Positions 52,878 to 61,719 are shown, counted from the first letter of the stretch. The stretch: DNA of 64,000 bases from Paenibacillus sp. GP183 (GCF_900104695.1 NZ_FNSW01000001.1:2232001-2296000), one strand, 5' to 3'. Numbers and translations: made by a program. Notes: a model not told the origin generated them from the letters alone.

Positions 52878-53621
52878 TTATAATTTACTTTTTTCTCTAA
52901 ATAATAATGCCCTTATTGCAAAACGGGGTAAGATCAGCTGTCGTTTCCATCTTGATGGTTGCTGAATCAATCTATAGAGCCATTCGACATTAAGCCTCTT
53001 CCAACTTTCAGGAGTCTCCTTTACTTTTCCAGCAATTACATCGAGGCTTCCTCCAACACCAATAGCAATTTTCGCATTAAGCTTTAATCTATATTTATGA
53101 ATCCATCTCTCGGCATTGGGGGCTCCAAGTGCAACTATCAAGATATCAGGTTTTAAGGAACCAATCTCTTCAACTATCTTATCTTCTTCATTTTGCTTAA
53201 AGAAACCGTGATGCCTCCCTAGTATTAAAAGGTCCGGATACTTATCACGAATAACCTCAACTACTTTTAGATTCGTGTTTGGATCTGCACCCAGAAAATA
53301 AAATGACCATTTCTTTTGATTCCCGGAATCGAGTAGCCTTAATAGCATATCGTAACCAGTAACACGTTCAGGAAGATTTCCACCTCTTAAACGAGATACC
53401 ATTACAATCCCAATACCATCGGCTGTAATGAGACCAGCGTCATCTAATATTGAACGTAGCAATTTGTCCTTTTGGCATGCCATTGTGATTTCTGGATTAA
53501 CCGTAATAACATGAAAAAGTTGAGATCTTTTCTGTTCAATTACACTACTAAGAATTTCTACCGTACGGTCTAATGTGATTTTGGGAAATTTAACTCCCAT
53601 TACTTTCGCATAATTTTCCAT
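52878..53621 (-). CDS. WecG/TagA/CpsF-family N-acetylmannosaminyltransferase-like protein
   Basis: GT26-type glycosyltransferase (247 aa) related to TagA, which adds ManNAc to the teichoic-acid linkage unit. Family segments: VMGVKFPKITLDRTVEIL, ITVNPEITMACQKDK, LITADGIGIVMVSRLRG, ERVTGYDMLLRLLD, FYFLGADPN, VALGAPNAERWIHKY and IGVGGSLDVIAGKVKETPESWKRLNVEWLYRL. ATG at 53621 with AGGTGG at 10 nt is used. No other wall-polymer genes are adjacent; it is a lone gene between two repeat copies. Confidence 0.93.
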   Translation of the reverse strand: MENYAKVMGVKFPKITLDRTVEILSSVIEQKRSQLFHVITVNPEITMACQKDKLLRSILDDAGLITADGIGIVMVSRLRGGNLPERVTGYDMLLRLLDSGNQKKWSFYFLGADPNTNLKVVEVIRDKYPDLLILGRHHGFFKQNEEDKIVEEIGSLKPDILIVALGAPNAERWIHKYRLKLNAKIAIGVGGSLDVIAGKVKETPESWKRLNVEWLYRLIQQPSRWKRQLILPRFAIRALLFREKSKL

Positions 53622-53681
53622 AATGACATGTCCACCTTTAATTAATATCACCCATATTTTAACATAAAGTTTCCTAAGCTA

Positions 53682-53740
53682 TGCTGCCCGTTAACGCAAT
53701 GACGGCTGCCGTTTTGGTGCTGAACTATCGTACCCGTTAG
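53682..53740 (-). repeat. Cassette-type intergenic repeat, copy 5 (short)
   Basis: Core B TGCTGCCCGTTAA, a small CGGCTGCCG hairpin, and core A GAACTATCGTACCCGTTAG (53722-53740). Confidence 0.8.
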
Positions 53741-53754
53741 TTTAATACAGCAAC

Positions 53755-54348
53755 TTATTTCTTTATATAATTTAGCATTTCCATAAAGGCTTTTTTAGCT
53801 GATTGTTCATTATATTTCGAGGAGAATGGGTCACTAAATCCATGTTGTCCGCTAAACTGATGAACTTCAACGTTTTGCTTCCCATCTAAAACTGCGACCA
53901 ACTCATTAACCTTAAATGACTTTTCTTCATCAGGAAAAATTAACAACGTTGGGCATTGTGGTGAAAGTTCCATATAATTTCGGATACGAGAACCGTAATA
54001 CCCAATGATTCCATCAACAAGTTTTTCTTCGCTACATAGCCAAGCAACGGTTGCTCCCACACTAAATCCGATCAAATAGACATTTTTATATTTCTCCCTA
54101 ATACCCAATAACAAGTTTTTTATTTTGACCAAAGTATCTTCAAAACCCAAATCTTCCATAAAATTGCGATAAGCTTTTTCTTCTTCAGAATAATCAAAAG
54201 CCATTTCCTGTTCTAGTAAATTAGGACAGAAGACATCAAAGTCGTATTCAGATAATAATTTGCAAATATATTGCATGTGCTGATTAACGCCGTAAATTTC
54301 GTGAAGAACAATAATTGCAGTGTCAGAACATTTTTGTATACTAATCAT
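53755..54348 (-). CDS. Dienelactone-hydrolase-like alpha/beta hydrolase
   Basis: A 197-residue hydrolase. AIIVLHEIYGVNQHMQYICKLLSEYDFDVFCPNL is a DLH-family N-terminus. The nucleophile elbow GFSVGATVAW carries Ser instead of the Cys of classical dienelactone hydrolase; IFPDEEKS and QFSGQHGFSDPFS supply Asp and His. Substrate unknown. GGAGGAG precedes the ATG. The stop is 12 bp before core A of the repeat. Confidence 0.88.
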   Translation of the reverse strand: MISIQKCSDTAIIVLHEIYGVNQHMQYICKLLSEYDFDVFCPNLLEQEMAFDYSEEEKAYRNFMEDLGFEDTLVKIKNLLLGIREKYKNVYLIGFSVGATVAWLCSEEKLVDGIIGYYGSRIRNYMELSPQCPTLLIFPDEEKSFKVNELVAVLDGKQNVEVHQFSGQHGFSDPFSSKYNEQSAKKAFMEMLNYIKK

Positions 54349-54421
54349 GTTTGCTCTTCTCCTCCAAGAATCCTTTGTTCCTAATTATAAATATTCAACT
54401 AACCAGTTGCCACTTTGCATC

Positions 54422-54500
54422 ACTAAACTGCCCGTCTCTCAGTTGAGTAAAGGCTGTCATGTTGACAGCCTTTGTGCGAGTACGCTATCGTACCCGTTAG
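54422..54500 (-). repeat. Cassette-type intergenic repeat, copy 6
   Basis: Core B variant AAACTGCCCGTCTC, hairpin AAGGCTGTC/GACAGCCTT, core A TATCGTACCCGTTAG ending at 54500. Confidence 0.8.
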
Positions 54501-54527
54501 TTGAATCAGTTGCTCCATGTTGTAAAT

Positions 54528-54920
54528 CTACTCCATCACAAGCCAAGATTTTGCATCCTCCGGATCATTAAAAAACTTTATTGACATTGAGATATTTCCA
54601 TTTCGCTTGATTTTATTACGAATTCTCCATTTCACAATAGATGAGCAACCAACAATTGAAAGCTTACGAATGGACTTGTTTAACCGGCTAATACTTTCTA
54701 CAAACTCATTCATTACCTCTTGTGTTAAGCTTGTTTTATAGAAATCAACCCAAATATCCAGACGTCTATGAGTTTCCAATATAAACTCTTCTTCCGCTTT
54801 TATTAAGGAAAACAAGGCATCTTTATTAAAATAAAAACTTCCATATTTAAGACAATGGATCTCGCCATTTTTATAAAAATAGGGAAATAACGAGCCTCCG
54901 GGTGATTTTATACTGTTCAC
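54528..54920 (-). CDS. Hypothetical protein, possibly STAS/SpoIIAA-like
   Basis: A 130-residue soluble protein. IWVDFYKTSLTQEVMNEFVES, then SIRKLSIVGCSSIVKWRIRN and IKFFNDPEDAKSWL, read like a SpoIIAA/STAS-like alpha-beta fold with the usual F-DPE-A-WL ending. Assignment is tentative. The start is GTG with AGGAGG at 7 nt. Confidence 0.65.
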   Translation of the reverse strand: MNSIKSPGGSLFPYFYKNGEIHCLKYGSFYFNKDALFSLIKAEEEFILETHRRLDIWVDFYKTSLTQEVMNEFVESISRLNKSIRKLSIVGCSSIVKWRIRNKIKRNGNISMSIKFFNDPEDAKSWLVME

Positions 54921-55017
54921 AATAAAACCTCCTCCTAATAACTAGTCGATGAATACGTGATATTTAACCCAATAATACCATAATTGGTAATGCATGATCT
55001 TTATACTTACTGTGTTA

Positions 55018-55093
55018 ATCTGCCCGATAGCTTAATGAAGGCTGCCGATCGCGGCAGCCTCCATAATAATTCATTACTCTTCCTCTACCCGTT
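55018..55093 (-). repeat. Cassette-type intergenic repeat, copy 7 (overlaps serC stop)
   Basis: Core B variant TCTGCCCGATAG, hairpin AGGCTGCCG/CGGCAGCCT, core A variant CTACCCGTTAC at ~55085-55093. The serC stop codon TAG lies inside core A. Confidence 0.75.
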
Positions 55094-56170
55094 ACGTTTT
55101 TGGAAATCAATCATAAATTCAGCAAGTGCCTTACATGCCTCAACCGGAACCGCATTATATGCAGAAGCACGCAAGCCTCCGACATTACGATGTCCAGCTA
55201 GACCATCGAATCCGTTACGCTCAGACTCCTGAACAAACCGCTTCTCTAATTCCTCATCCTTCATTCGCCAGGTGATATTCATCATGGAACGGGATGGTTT
55301 TTCTACGATACCTTTATAGAAATCGCCGCTGGCATCAATGACATCATAAATTAAGCCTGCTTTCCAAACATTCAGCTTCTCCATCGCCGCAATACCACCT
55401 TGTCGCATCACCCACTGCAAAACAAGCTTTATCATATAGATGGAATGAACTGGAGGAGTATTATAAAGTGACTTATGCTGGACATAGGTACTGTACTTGA
55501 AAACAGTGGGTATACATTCGTTGCATTCTTTCAGCAGATCATCTCGGATCACTACTGCCGTGACCCCAGCGGGACCCAAATTCTTTTGTGCAGCTGCATA
55601 GAACATGGAAAATTTCGTCCAATCCAACCTTCTGCTTAGAATATCACTTGTCATATCGCCAACTAGCGGAATCTGTCCGGTATTAGGTATCTCCTGAAAC
55701 TGTGAACCTTCAATTGTGTTATTGGTCGTCATATGAACATAGGCCGTATTTCCCTCCAACATTAAAGTTTTCACATGAGGAAGTCTACTCCAATTGTGTT
55801 CCTTGCTGCTTGCCAGTACATTCGCATCGCCGATCGTTTGAGCTTCAACATAAGCTTTTTCCGAAAAACTACCGGATAGAACATAGCGTCCAACCTTTCC
55901 ATCCTTCAAAAAATTCATTGCAGTCAATGCAAACTGAGTACTCGCTCCGCCCCCCATGAAAAGCACCCGATATTCGTTGGGCAGGTCCAAAACATTAACT
56001 AAGAGCTCCTGTGTCTCTTCGTTAAGCAGTTCGACCGCCTTACTACGGTGGGACATTTCCATCAAAGACATTCCATACTTCCCATACTCAACAAATTCCT
56101 GCTGCCCTTGTTGCAGTACTTCCAGCGGCAGAGCTGCCGGTCCCGGGTTAAAGTTGTAGATTCGATTCAT
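55085..56170 (-). CDS. serC: Phosphoserine aminotransferase
   Basis: PLP enzyme of serine biosynthesis (also vitamin B6 synthesis), 361 aa. Signatures: YNFNPGPAALPLEVL, MGGGASTQFALTAMNF, the PLP-lysine in SMFYAAAQKNLGPAGVTAVVIRDD, NTPPVHSIYM and HRNVGGLRASAYNAVP. ATG at 56170 follows GGATGGAG. A T-box leader with its own promoter lies upstream, so it responds to uncharged tRNA, most likely tRNA-Ser. The last codons and stop are within the intergenic repeat. serA is not next to it. Confidence 0.97.
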   Translation of the reverse strand: MNRIYNFNPGPAALPLEVLQQGQQEFVEYGKYGMSLMEMSHRSKAVELLNEETQELLVNVLDLPNEYRVLFMGGGASTQFALTAMNFLKDGKVGRYVLSGSFSEKAYVEAQTIGDANVLASSKEHNWSRLPHVKTLMLEGNTAYVHMTTNNTIEGSQFQEIPNTGQIPLVGDMTSDILSRRLDWTKFSMFYAAAQKNLGPAGVTAVVIRDDLLKECNECIPTVFKYSTYVQHKSLYNTPPVHSIYMIKLVLQWVMRQGGIAAMEKLNVWKAGLIYDVIDASGDFYKGIVEKPSRSMMNITWRMKDEELEKRFVQESERNGFDGLAGHRNVGGLRASAYNAVPVEACKALAEFMIDFQKRNG

Positions 56171-56199
56171 TTACTCCATCCCTCTCCCAATTTTTTTGA

Positions 56200-56417
56200 A
56201 AACAAAAAAACGCCATTCGTCCAATTGGGACGAGGAGCGTTTGCCCGCGGTGCCACCCAACTTGATCGAACTGTATAACATGCACAATCCGATCCTCTTG
56301 GTTCCGCGGTAACGGGCGGGGCCGGTGAACTTACGAAATATCCCTCATGGAATACTCTTGACGAAAACGCCTCCGAGTTGGATTCTCATCATAGGCATGG
56401 TCTGATTTATGGTTGTT
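56200..56417 (-). ncRNA. T-box leader of serC
   Basis: On the minus strand the T-box core GGGTGGCACCGCGG (around 56245-56260) is followed by a terminator stem AACGCTCCTCGTCC/GGACGAATGGCGTT (56209-56242) and a U run. GTTACCGCGG and an upstream stem I region (GATGAGAATCC) complete the pattern. The UGGC in the core would pair with a G discriminator base, which fits tRNA-Ser. The specifier codon could not be placed with certainty. Confidence 0.9.
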
Positions 56418-56423
56418 AAGTAA

Positions 56424-56451
56424 ATTATATCCATTATCTATATGTTGTCAA
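56424..56451 (-). promoter_or_regulatory. SigA promoter of the serC T-box transcript
   Basis: On the minus strand TTGACA (56446-56451) and TATAAT (56424-56429) are 16 bp apart, ~7 bp upstream of the start of the leader. Both hexamers are perfect. Confidence 0.88.
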
Positions 56452-56534
56452 TGGATCTCTAATCCTTTTCACTTTTAACCTTAAATTGGGCGGTGAATAT
56501 ACCTGAATGAAAATGGACTTTGTACTTCATGATT

Positions 56535-56553
56535 GAACTATCGTATCCGTTAG
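56535..56553 (-). repeat. Cassette-type intergenic repeat, copy 8 (core A only)
   Basis: GAACTATCGTATCCGTTAG. No core B or hairpin is recognisable on its left; the serC promoter is ~85 bp away. Confidence 0.7.
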
Positions 56554-56595
56554 TTTAATGTTTATCACTAATTTATCCGACGGGTAATGATTATT

Positions 56596-57003
56596 TTATT
56601 GATCGTAAATTCCCGGAAAGTAAACTTCTATCATGTTTTCATCTATATCGTAGAAGACAAAGTGCGATTTGTTTTTAGGGTTTTCTTCTACTTTAACGCC
56701 CTTGTTCTTCAGTTCATCATAAAGTTTATCTTTGTATTCCAATGCTAATTGGAATACAGGATGACAGGACTCCAATTTAATGGGCTGCATGCCATCTTTA
56801 TAAATTAAGCATAGAACAGGGGTTGTTGCGTTCTTTCCCATGTCATAATTGTCATTACCTTGCCCAAAATCTAAAACAACAGTATGGGCACCGCATCTCT
56901 GGAGCAATCTCATTCCGAGAACATCTTGATACCATTTAATTGATTTCTCGATATCCCTAACGTAAAAATTAATCTGAGCTAAACCTTCAAAATATTTCGT
57001 CAT
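56596..57003 (-). CDS. VOC-superfamily (glyoxalase/bleomycin-resistance-like) protein
   Basis: A 135-residue vicinal-oxygen-chelate fold protein: LAQINFYVRDIEKSIKWYQDVLGMRL, VVLDFGQGNDNYD, HFVFYDIDENMIEVYFPG (metal-ligand Glu at the end). Substrate unknown. ATG at 57003 with GGAGG at 7 nt is preferred to 57051. Confidence 0.88.
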   Translation of the reverse strand: MTKYFEGLAQINFYVRDIEKSIKWYQDVLGMRLLQRCGAHTVVLDFGQGNDNYDMGKNATTPVLCLIYKDGMQPIKLESCHPVFQLALEYKDKLYDELKNKGVKVEENPKNKSHFVFYDIDENMIEVYFPGIYDQ

Positions 57004-57121
57004 GAAAATTCCTCCCGAAACACTTGGTTTTAATTGAAAAGAGAGTATCATCTCAATTCATACTACCATAATTCGGAAAATGGTGTCCTGATTATTGAAA
57101 TTCCCTCGCCATTCTTATACG

Positions 57122-57214
57122 CATAACTGCCCGTTATAGCACAGAAGGCTACCTATCCATTTCAATCGGCAGCCTTCTCCTGATGTTTATTGAGCTATAG
57201 TTATCATCCGTTAG
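57122..57214 (-). repeat. Cassette-type intergenic repeat, copy 9
   Basis: Core B TAACTGCCCGTTAT, hairpin GAAGGCTACC/GGCAGCCTTC, core A variant GAGCTATAGTTATCATCCGT followed by TAG. Confidence 0.8.
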
Positions 57215-57285
57215 TTAACATTTCTTATGTCGGATCAAAGAAGAAGAATCACCAACTGATTTAGTTGATGTTCCAAATTTCATTG

Positions 57286-57636
57286 TTATTTATATTGAAT
57301 GAGTCCTAAATGCAATCCTGTTGGATCAACAATATATGCAAGGTAGAAATCCCCCAGATCCATTTTCGCTTGTACAACCTTTGCCCCGTTTTCAATTGCT
57401 TTTTCAACTGATTCATCAATTGAATTTACTTGGATTTGTATGCGAGTACCTTGCTGAAATTCAGCTGGACCTTGAGCTATCCCACCGTTTATTCCTGGTT
57501 TTTCATCGGTACCTGTTTTAGCAGAACTGTAACCCCACTGCGGTTCTGATACTTCCCATCCAAATACGGTTGAGAAAAACTTTGCTTGCAATTCCGGATT
57601 TTGACTACTTAGTTCAAACATTACTACTCGATTCAT
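57286..57636 (-). CDS. VOC-superfamily protein (second copy)
   Basis: A 116-residue VOC protein: MFELSSQNPELQAKFFSTVFGWEVSEP, IQIQVNSIDESVEKAIENGAKV and AYIVDPTGLHLGLIQ. It is only distantly similar to the neighbour at 56596, so not a recent duplication. ATG at 57636 with GGAG at 9 nt is used. Confidence 0.87.
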   Translation of the reverse strand: MNRVVMFELSSQNPELQAKFFSTVFGWEVSEPQWGYSSAKTGTDEKPGINGGIAQGPAEFQQGTRIQIQVNSIDESVEKAIENGAKVVQAKMDLGDFYLAYIVDPTGLHLGLIQYK

Positions 57637-57772
57637 TGTTAACAACTCCATTCTTAGTAATTTAGTTTTTTTAATTCATTTCTACAAATTGTGTTTGTAT
57701 CTTTGGAAAATTTTAGTTTAATCATAGAACACATGTTCCATTTTGTAAATGTATTTTTTTATCTTTCTACGC

Positions 57773-57859
57773 TAAACTGCCCGTTAGCACAGCAGGCTAC
57801 CGAGTTTATCATCCAGCAGCCTACTTGATCTTTGTCATGGAGCTATCGTTTCCGTTAGC
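57773..57859 (-). repeat. Cassette-type intergenic repeat, copy 10 (full length)
   Basis: Core B AAACTGCCCGTTAG, hairpin AGCAGGCTACC with AGCAGCCTACT, core A GAGCTATCGTTTCCGTTAG. Very similar to copy 4, about 5 kb away. Confidence 0.85.
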
Positions 57860-57934
57860 GTAATCGTCAGATGTCCAATGAAACAAATTCCTCCCCCATA
57901 ATTTTTTACACGTAAGCGTCTATACATATTTTTT

Positions 57935-58522
57935 TCATAATGATAACGTACCCTTCGTAGACGGAATAACATCGCCTGTTATCCTAATTGCTTTCTTCAA
58001 CGCATCGCCGAATGCCACGAAAATTGCCTCATTTATATGGTGTGTATTTCTGCCGTATTCCAAATTGATGTGCATGGTTATCCCGCTATTATTCGCTACA
58101 GCGAGAAAAAACTCTTCGGTTAATTCGGTTTCAAACTCGCCTACTCGTGTTGACGGCATTTCCACGTTAAACACTAAAAAAGAGCGATTAGATATACTCA
58201 AATCCACTAATGCTAAGCTCTCATCCATAGGTATACGCGAACTACCATAACGGTTTATGCCTTTTTTATCCCCTATAGCCTTTTTGATTGCTTGCCCCAA
58301 GCATATTCCAATGTCCTCAACCGTGTGATGCCCATCTATCTCTAAATCACCTTTGCAATCCACATTTAGTTTTATTCCTGCCCTAAAAGCAAAAAGCGTG
58401 AGCATATGGTTAAAGAATCCAATTCCCGTGTTGATGTTGCCTTCACTGTATTCATCGAGATTAAGCTCCAGTTTAATTTCTGTTTCTTTTGTTTTTCTGT
58501 TAATTAATGCCTCTCGCACCAT
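57935..58522 (-). CDS. hisB: Imidazoleglycerol-phosphate dehydratase
   Basis: Histidine-biosynthesis dehydratase (195 aa) with both metal-binding repeats: GIGFFNHMLTLFAFRAG ... DGHHTVEDIGICLGQA and SGITMHINLEYGRNTHHINEAIFVAFGDAL. AGGGAG lies 6 nt upstream of the ATG. No other his gene is nearby, unlike the usual his operon, so this may be an additional or relocated copy. Confidence 0.95.
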   Translation of the reverse strand: MVREALINRKTKETEIKLELNLDEYSEGNINTGIGFFNHMLTLFAFRAGIKLNVDCKGDLEIDGHHTVEDIGICLGQAIKKAIGDKKGINRYGSSRIPMDESLALVDLSISNRSFLVFNVEMPSTRVGEFETELTEEFFLAVANNSGITMHINLEYGRNTHHINEAIFVAFGDALKKAIRITGDVIPSTKGTLSL

Positions 58523-58670
58523 AACAAACTCCCTTCTTAACTGAGGTATTGCCTTTTGGTATTGCTAGCCGAATGAATTCGATTAAGACCACATCCTTTA
58601 TCACTTTACTTCTCTAATATATTACCGTAATAAAGTGATAATGTAAAGTTATGTAAGTCGGTCAGCCACG

Positions 58671-58735
58671 CTAAACTGCCCGTTAGCTCAACGAAAAGGC
58701 TTTCCTTTTTGACAGGAAAGCCTCTTCGTTGAATC
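58671..58735 (-). repeat. Cassette-type intergenic repeat, copy 11
   Basis: Core B AAACTGCCCGTTAG followed by a long hairpin (CAACGAAAAGGCTTTCC with GGAAAGCCTCTTCGTTG). No core A is seen. The hairpin also looks like a terminator for the esterase gene. Confidence 0.75.
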
Positions 58736-58767
58736 ACAAACTTTGACGCGGCAAGCTGTTGAGCAAG

Positions 58768-59718
58768 TTATTTCCCAACATAAAAAAGCAAATAATTATC
58801 CACCATCGATTTCCAATAGTCCCCATCATGCTTTCCTTTATTTAAGTGATATTCAACGGAGACTCCTTTAGCTTTTAAAATACCATATAATTTTTCCGAA
58901 CCCTCGTAAAACTTGTAGCCATCTTGATCTCCACAATCCAAGTATACCTTCATATTTGATAAATTTAGATTTTGCGAAAAAATAAGCGGATCACGGGTTT
59001 GTCGGACTGTATCGGTTGGATAAAGAAAGGATTTCAAACCATTCTCACCGCCAGTTGTAGACCAATCGTTCAAGAATAAAGCAGGACTGTGCCCTCCCAC
59101 CTTACTAAACAGATCGGTATGCAAGAAAGCAGTATGCAGGCTAATAAATCCACCCATTGACATCCCACCGATGAAACGACTCTCGCGTTTAGCTAATGTA
59201 CTATAATGACTATCGACATATCCAATAACATCGTTGTTCAGATAGTCCTCATACATGCCGTTATAAGTCGTGTTTGGATCTCCTGGATTGGTAACAGAGT
59301 AGGTTTGAGAAGAGTTAATGCCGTAGCTGTTATCCAGCTCTGGAGAAACCATGATCAGCGGTACGATTTTCCCCGCCTCGATTAATTTGTCCGCAGCTTG
59401 ATCGATCCCCATTCCGGGTACCCAATTCGTCTCATTCCCTGTGTACCCATGGATAAGGTATAAAACAGGATAATGTACTGCAGAACTATAACCCTTTGGG
59501 AGGTAAATGTTCATTTTTTTATTTTGATTAAGAGATTTACTATAAAAGGTTATTTTTTGAATTTCCGAAGCTATTAATGGATTATTCTTGTCCATTGCAG
59601 GTGATTCTTGGGAGAGTGTCTGAATGGATTTCGGTTCATTGTTCATCGCACAACCTCCGATAAACATACAAAGAACTATCAAAATTGTCATGTATGATGA
59701 ATATCTGAAACGATTCAT
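58768..59718 (-). CDS. Esterase-D-like lipoprotein hydrolase
   Basis: A 316-residue putative esterase (IroE/feruloyl-esterase type). The N-terminus is a lipoprotein signal with lipobox FIGGC. The catalytic region shows LYLIHGYTGNETNW, the nucleophile elbow GGMSMGGFISL, Asp in YLDCGDQDGY and His in NKGKHDGDYW. Likely anchored outside the membrane and acting on ester-linked sugars or polymers. ATG at 59718 with AGGAG at 6 nt is preferred to 59733. The 59734-60032 gap holds only repeat copy 12. Confidence 0.9.
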   Translation of the reverse strand: MNRFRYSSYMTILIVLCMFIGGCAMNNEPKSIQTLSQESPAMDKNNPLIASEIQKITFYSKSLNQNKKMNIYLPKGYSSAVHYPVLYLIHGYTGNETNWVPGMGIDQAADKLIEAGKIVPLIMVSPELDNSYGINSSQTYSVTNPGDPNTTYNGMYEDYLNNDVIGYVDSHYSTLAKRESRFIGGMSMGGFISLHTAFLHTDLFSKVGGHSPALFLNDWSTTGGENGLKSFLYPTDTVRQTRDPLIFSQNLNLSNMKVYLDCGDQDGYKFYEGSEKLYGILKAKGVSVEYHLNKGKHDGDYWKSMVDNYLLFYVGK

Positions 59719-59988
59719 ACTGTTCTCCTTCACTTGTTCTTATTCAATTCCAACACGATCAATCGAACTGGAACGCCCGTGGGACTTTTTCATGGTATAC
59801 AATAATTAAAGGTTAATGCATTTGGGTGAGTTTTATCATAAATGCTTGTAAACCAACCGATAATTAATGATGCAGCACAGCTCATAAAATAAATGGCAGA
59901 CTCAAACTGGAATCTAACCTCATGGTAAATAATACCACATAAATCTAGACATTTGTACAAAAACCATTATTTTGTACGGATGTCCTTT

Positions 59989-60007
59989 GAGCTATCGTAT
60001 CCGTTAG
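59989..60007 (-). repeat. Cassette-type intergenic repeat, copy 12 (core A only)
   Basis: GAGCTATCGTATCCGTTAG, 26 bp past the NUDIX gene stop. No core B is seen. Confidence 0.75.
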
Positions 60008-60032
60008 TTCAGTAAAATGCTGTTTTCAAAGG

Positions 60033-60491
60033 TTAATTCACATCACCAAAATAATGAATTTCTATCTCATTCTGTTTAATGCTTTTGCCTAATGCTCTTG
60101 GATATAATCTAATCTCATCAAGTTTCTTAATTTCAATCCATTCAACGCCTACCTGGTCCTTATCTGGGTTGGTTCCTTCCCCGAATGATGGAGCAATTGA
60201 AGCAAACGAGCAAGTAAAATAAAACTCAACTTGATGAACTTCAGAATCCCATTCTGAAAATTCATGATTTTTGCCAATATACTCACGTACATAGACAAGA
60301 TCGCCAACAATCACCTTTTGCCCAATTTCCTCTAGGCATTCTCTCTCGACAGCATCTTTTAGTTCCTCCCCGTGTTCTTGTCCACCCCCAGGAAATAAGT
60401 AAAAATACCCAAAATCATCTTTATTCTTCGTTAATAATATTTTGTCGTTTTGAATTAATAATGCTTTAGCAGAATTTCTTATTGGCCTCAT
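60033..60491 (-). CDS. NUDIX hydrolase
   Basis: A 152-residue NUDIX protein. The NUDIX box reads GGGQEHGEELKDAVERE followed by CLEEIGQ, with all catalytic Glu present. Substrate is a nucleoside-diphosphate derivative that cannot be named. GGAGG precedes the ATG. The upstream kinase-like gene is 62 bp away on the same strand, with no repeat between them. Confidence 0.92.
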   Translation of the reverse strand: MRPIRNSAKALLIQNDKILLTKNKDDFGYFYLFPGGGQEHGEELKDAVERECLEEIGQKVIVGDLVYVREYIGKNHEFSEWDSEVHQVEFYFTCSFASIAPSFGEGTNPDKDQVGVEWIEIKKLDEIRLYPRALGKSIKQNEIEIHYFGDVN

Positions 60492-60553
60492 ATTTCCTCC
60501 AGTATGATAAAATATTTATGTATATTTTTTTTACCAATGCTCGTAGTTATGAG

Positions 60554-61489
60554 CTATGAGATTCTTTCAAAAGCTGTTCCGTTCTCATTTCTATTGGCGA
60601 AAATATCTTTTTCACCAATGATTAATTGTGTGTATTCTCCATGATACTCAATGAATCTAATTTCAACACTCATGTCATCTAGGTAGAACACATCCTTCCT
60701 GCGGATCTTTAACTTTCGCTTTCCAAAAATGTAAAGACAGCCATCATCCAATTCAACATTAACATTAAAGTTTAAGTCGATATTACGGAATACTCCGACG
60801 TATCTATGCAATTCATCTTGAGTAATGATAGGATCTTGGATGTATTTCAGGTTATATTCTCCCAGCAATTGTTTCTCATAAGACTGCCATTCCTTCCTTG
60901 AGTTCTCAATAGTTATTGCATTTATCCTCACTTTACGAATTACATCTTTAGAAATATCAGCGTATTCCTTCAGAAAGCTCAAATGCAATTCAGGACCTTG
61001 ATTATTTCGATTAATATAATACTTTTCGTCTTTAAACTCTTCATACTTCTGTATCAAGAATTGTGCTCCGCCTCTGCTTTTAATCATGTTGTCAATAGCA
61101 TAAACGGAGTCCTCCTGATAAAAATAAACAAGGCTTATTTCATGTTTTTGTAGGTTGAAACTCAATTCCTCAATAAATGCTTTTATTCTGTCTCTCTCAA
61201 TATCTTTGTTTAAGAGGTTTAATATTGGGTTTTGAAATAATACAGACTCCATTACAATTACTGAATCCTCGGAATATTCACCTGTCAAAAACTGATTCCA
61301 ATTCCTTTCATATGTTGCCATCCATTCATTTGCTTCATCAAGTTTATTCTTTATAAAAATGGGATGATCAGCTGTTGTCTCATGATAAAGAATAGGCTTA
61401 TATCCGTTCCTCTCTAATTGAATGGATATAAAGCGAGCAAAAGTTGATTTTCCTGATCCAGGTATGCCTTCAAAAAGAATAAGCTTCAT
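60554..61489 (-). CDS. P-loop NTPase (kinase/zeta-toxin-like)
   Basis: A 311-residue protein with Walker A FEGIPGSGKSTFARF at the extreme N-terminus and a Walker-B-like IVMESVLF (~80). The middle (SLVYFYQEDSVYAIDNMIKSRG) fits a nucleoside-kinase-like fold. The C-terminal ~80 residues form a separate beta-rich part (DDGCLYIFGKRKLKIRRKD). Substrate unknown; a stand-alone small-molecule kinase is more likely than a toxin because no antitoxin is adjacent. Confidence 0.8.
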   Translation of the reverse strand: MKLILFEGIPGSGKSTFARFISIQLERNGYKPILYHETTADHPIFIKNKLDEANEWMATYERNWNQFLTGEYSEDSVIVMESVLFQNPILNLLNKDIERDRIKAFIEELSFNLQKHEISLVYFYQEDSVYAIDNMIKSRGGAQFLIQKYEEFKDEKYYINRNNQGPELHLSFLKEYADISKDVIRKVRINAITIENSRKEWQSYEKQLLGEYNLKYIQDPIITQDELHRYVGVFRNIDLNFNVNVELDDGCLYIFGKRKLKIRRKDVFYLDDMSVEIRFIEYHGEYTQLIIGEKDIFANRNENGTAFERIS

Positions 61490-61605
61490 AACTTATACCC
61501 CCATAGAAAGTAAAAATTAAGTTGGATTTACGAATTTTCACTCAATTCATATTACCATAAATTAGGAATGCGGGTCCTGAATTTGCTGTGTAACTTTTAC
61601 TACGC

Positions 61606-61690
61606 ATAATTGCCAGTCAGCAATACATTTGGGCAACATAAACAATTACGTATATAAATACCGGCTGCCATGATTTTCGGCAGCCGGCTC
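61606..61690 (-). repeat. Cassette-type intergenic repeat, copy 13 (degenerate)
   Basis: Degenerate core B (ATAATTGCCAGTCAG) and a strong hairpin CCGGCTGCC/GGCAGCCGG. Core A missing. Confidence 0.55.
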
Positions 61691-61719
61691 TATTTTTACA
61701 AACGTTCCGTGATATGGTA

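Noticed and set aside
58523-58670. A second T-box or attenuator upstream of hisB
   Set aside because: No T-box core, terminator pair or His-rich leader peptide is present.
60554-61489. Toxin-antitoxin module with a zeta-type toxin
   Set aside because: Walker A fits, but no small antitoxin gene overlaps or precedes it and the neighbour is a NUDIX hydrolase.
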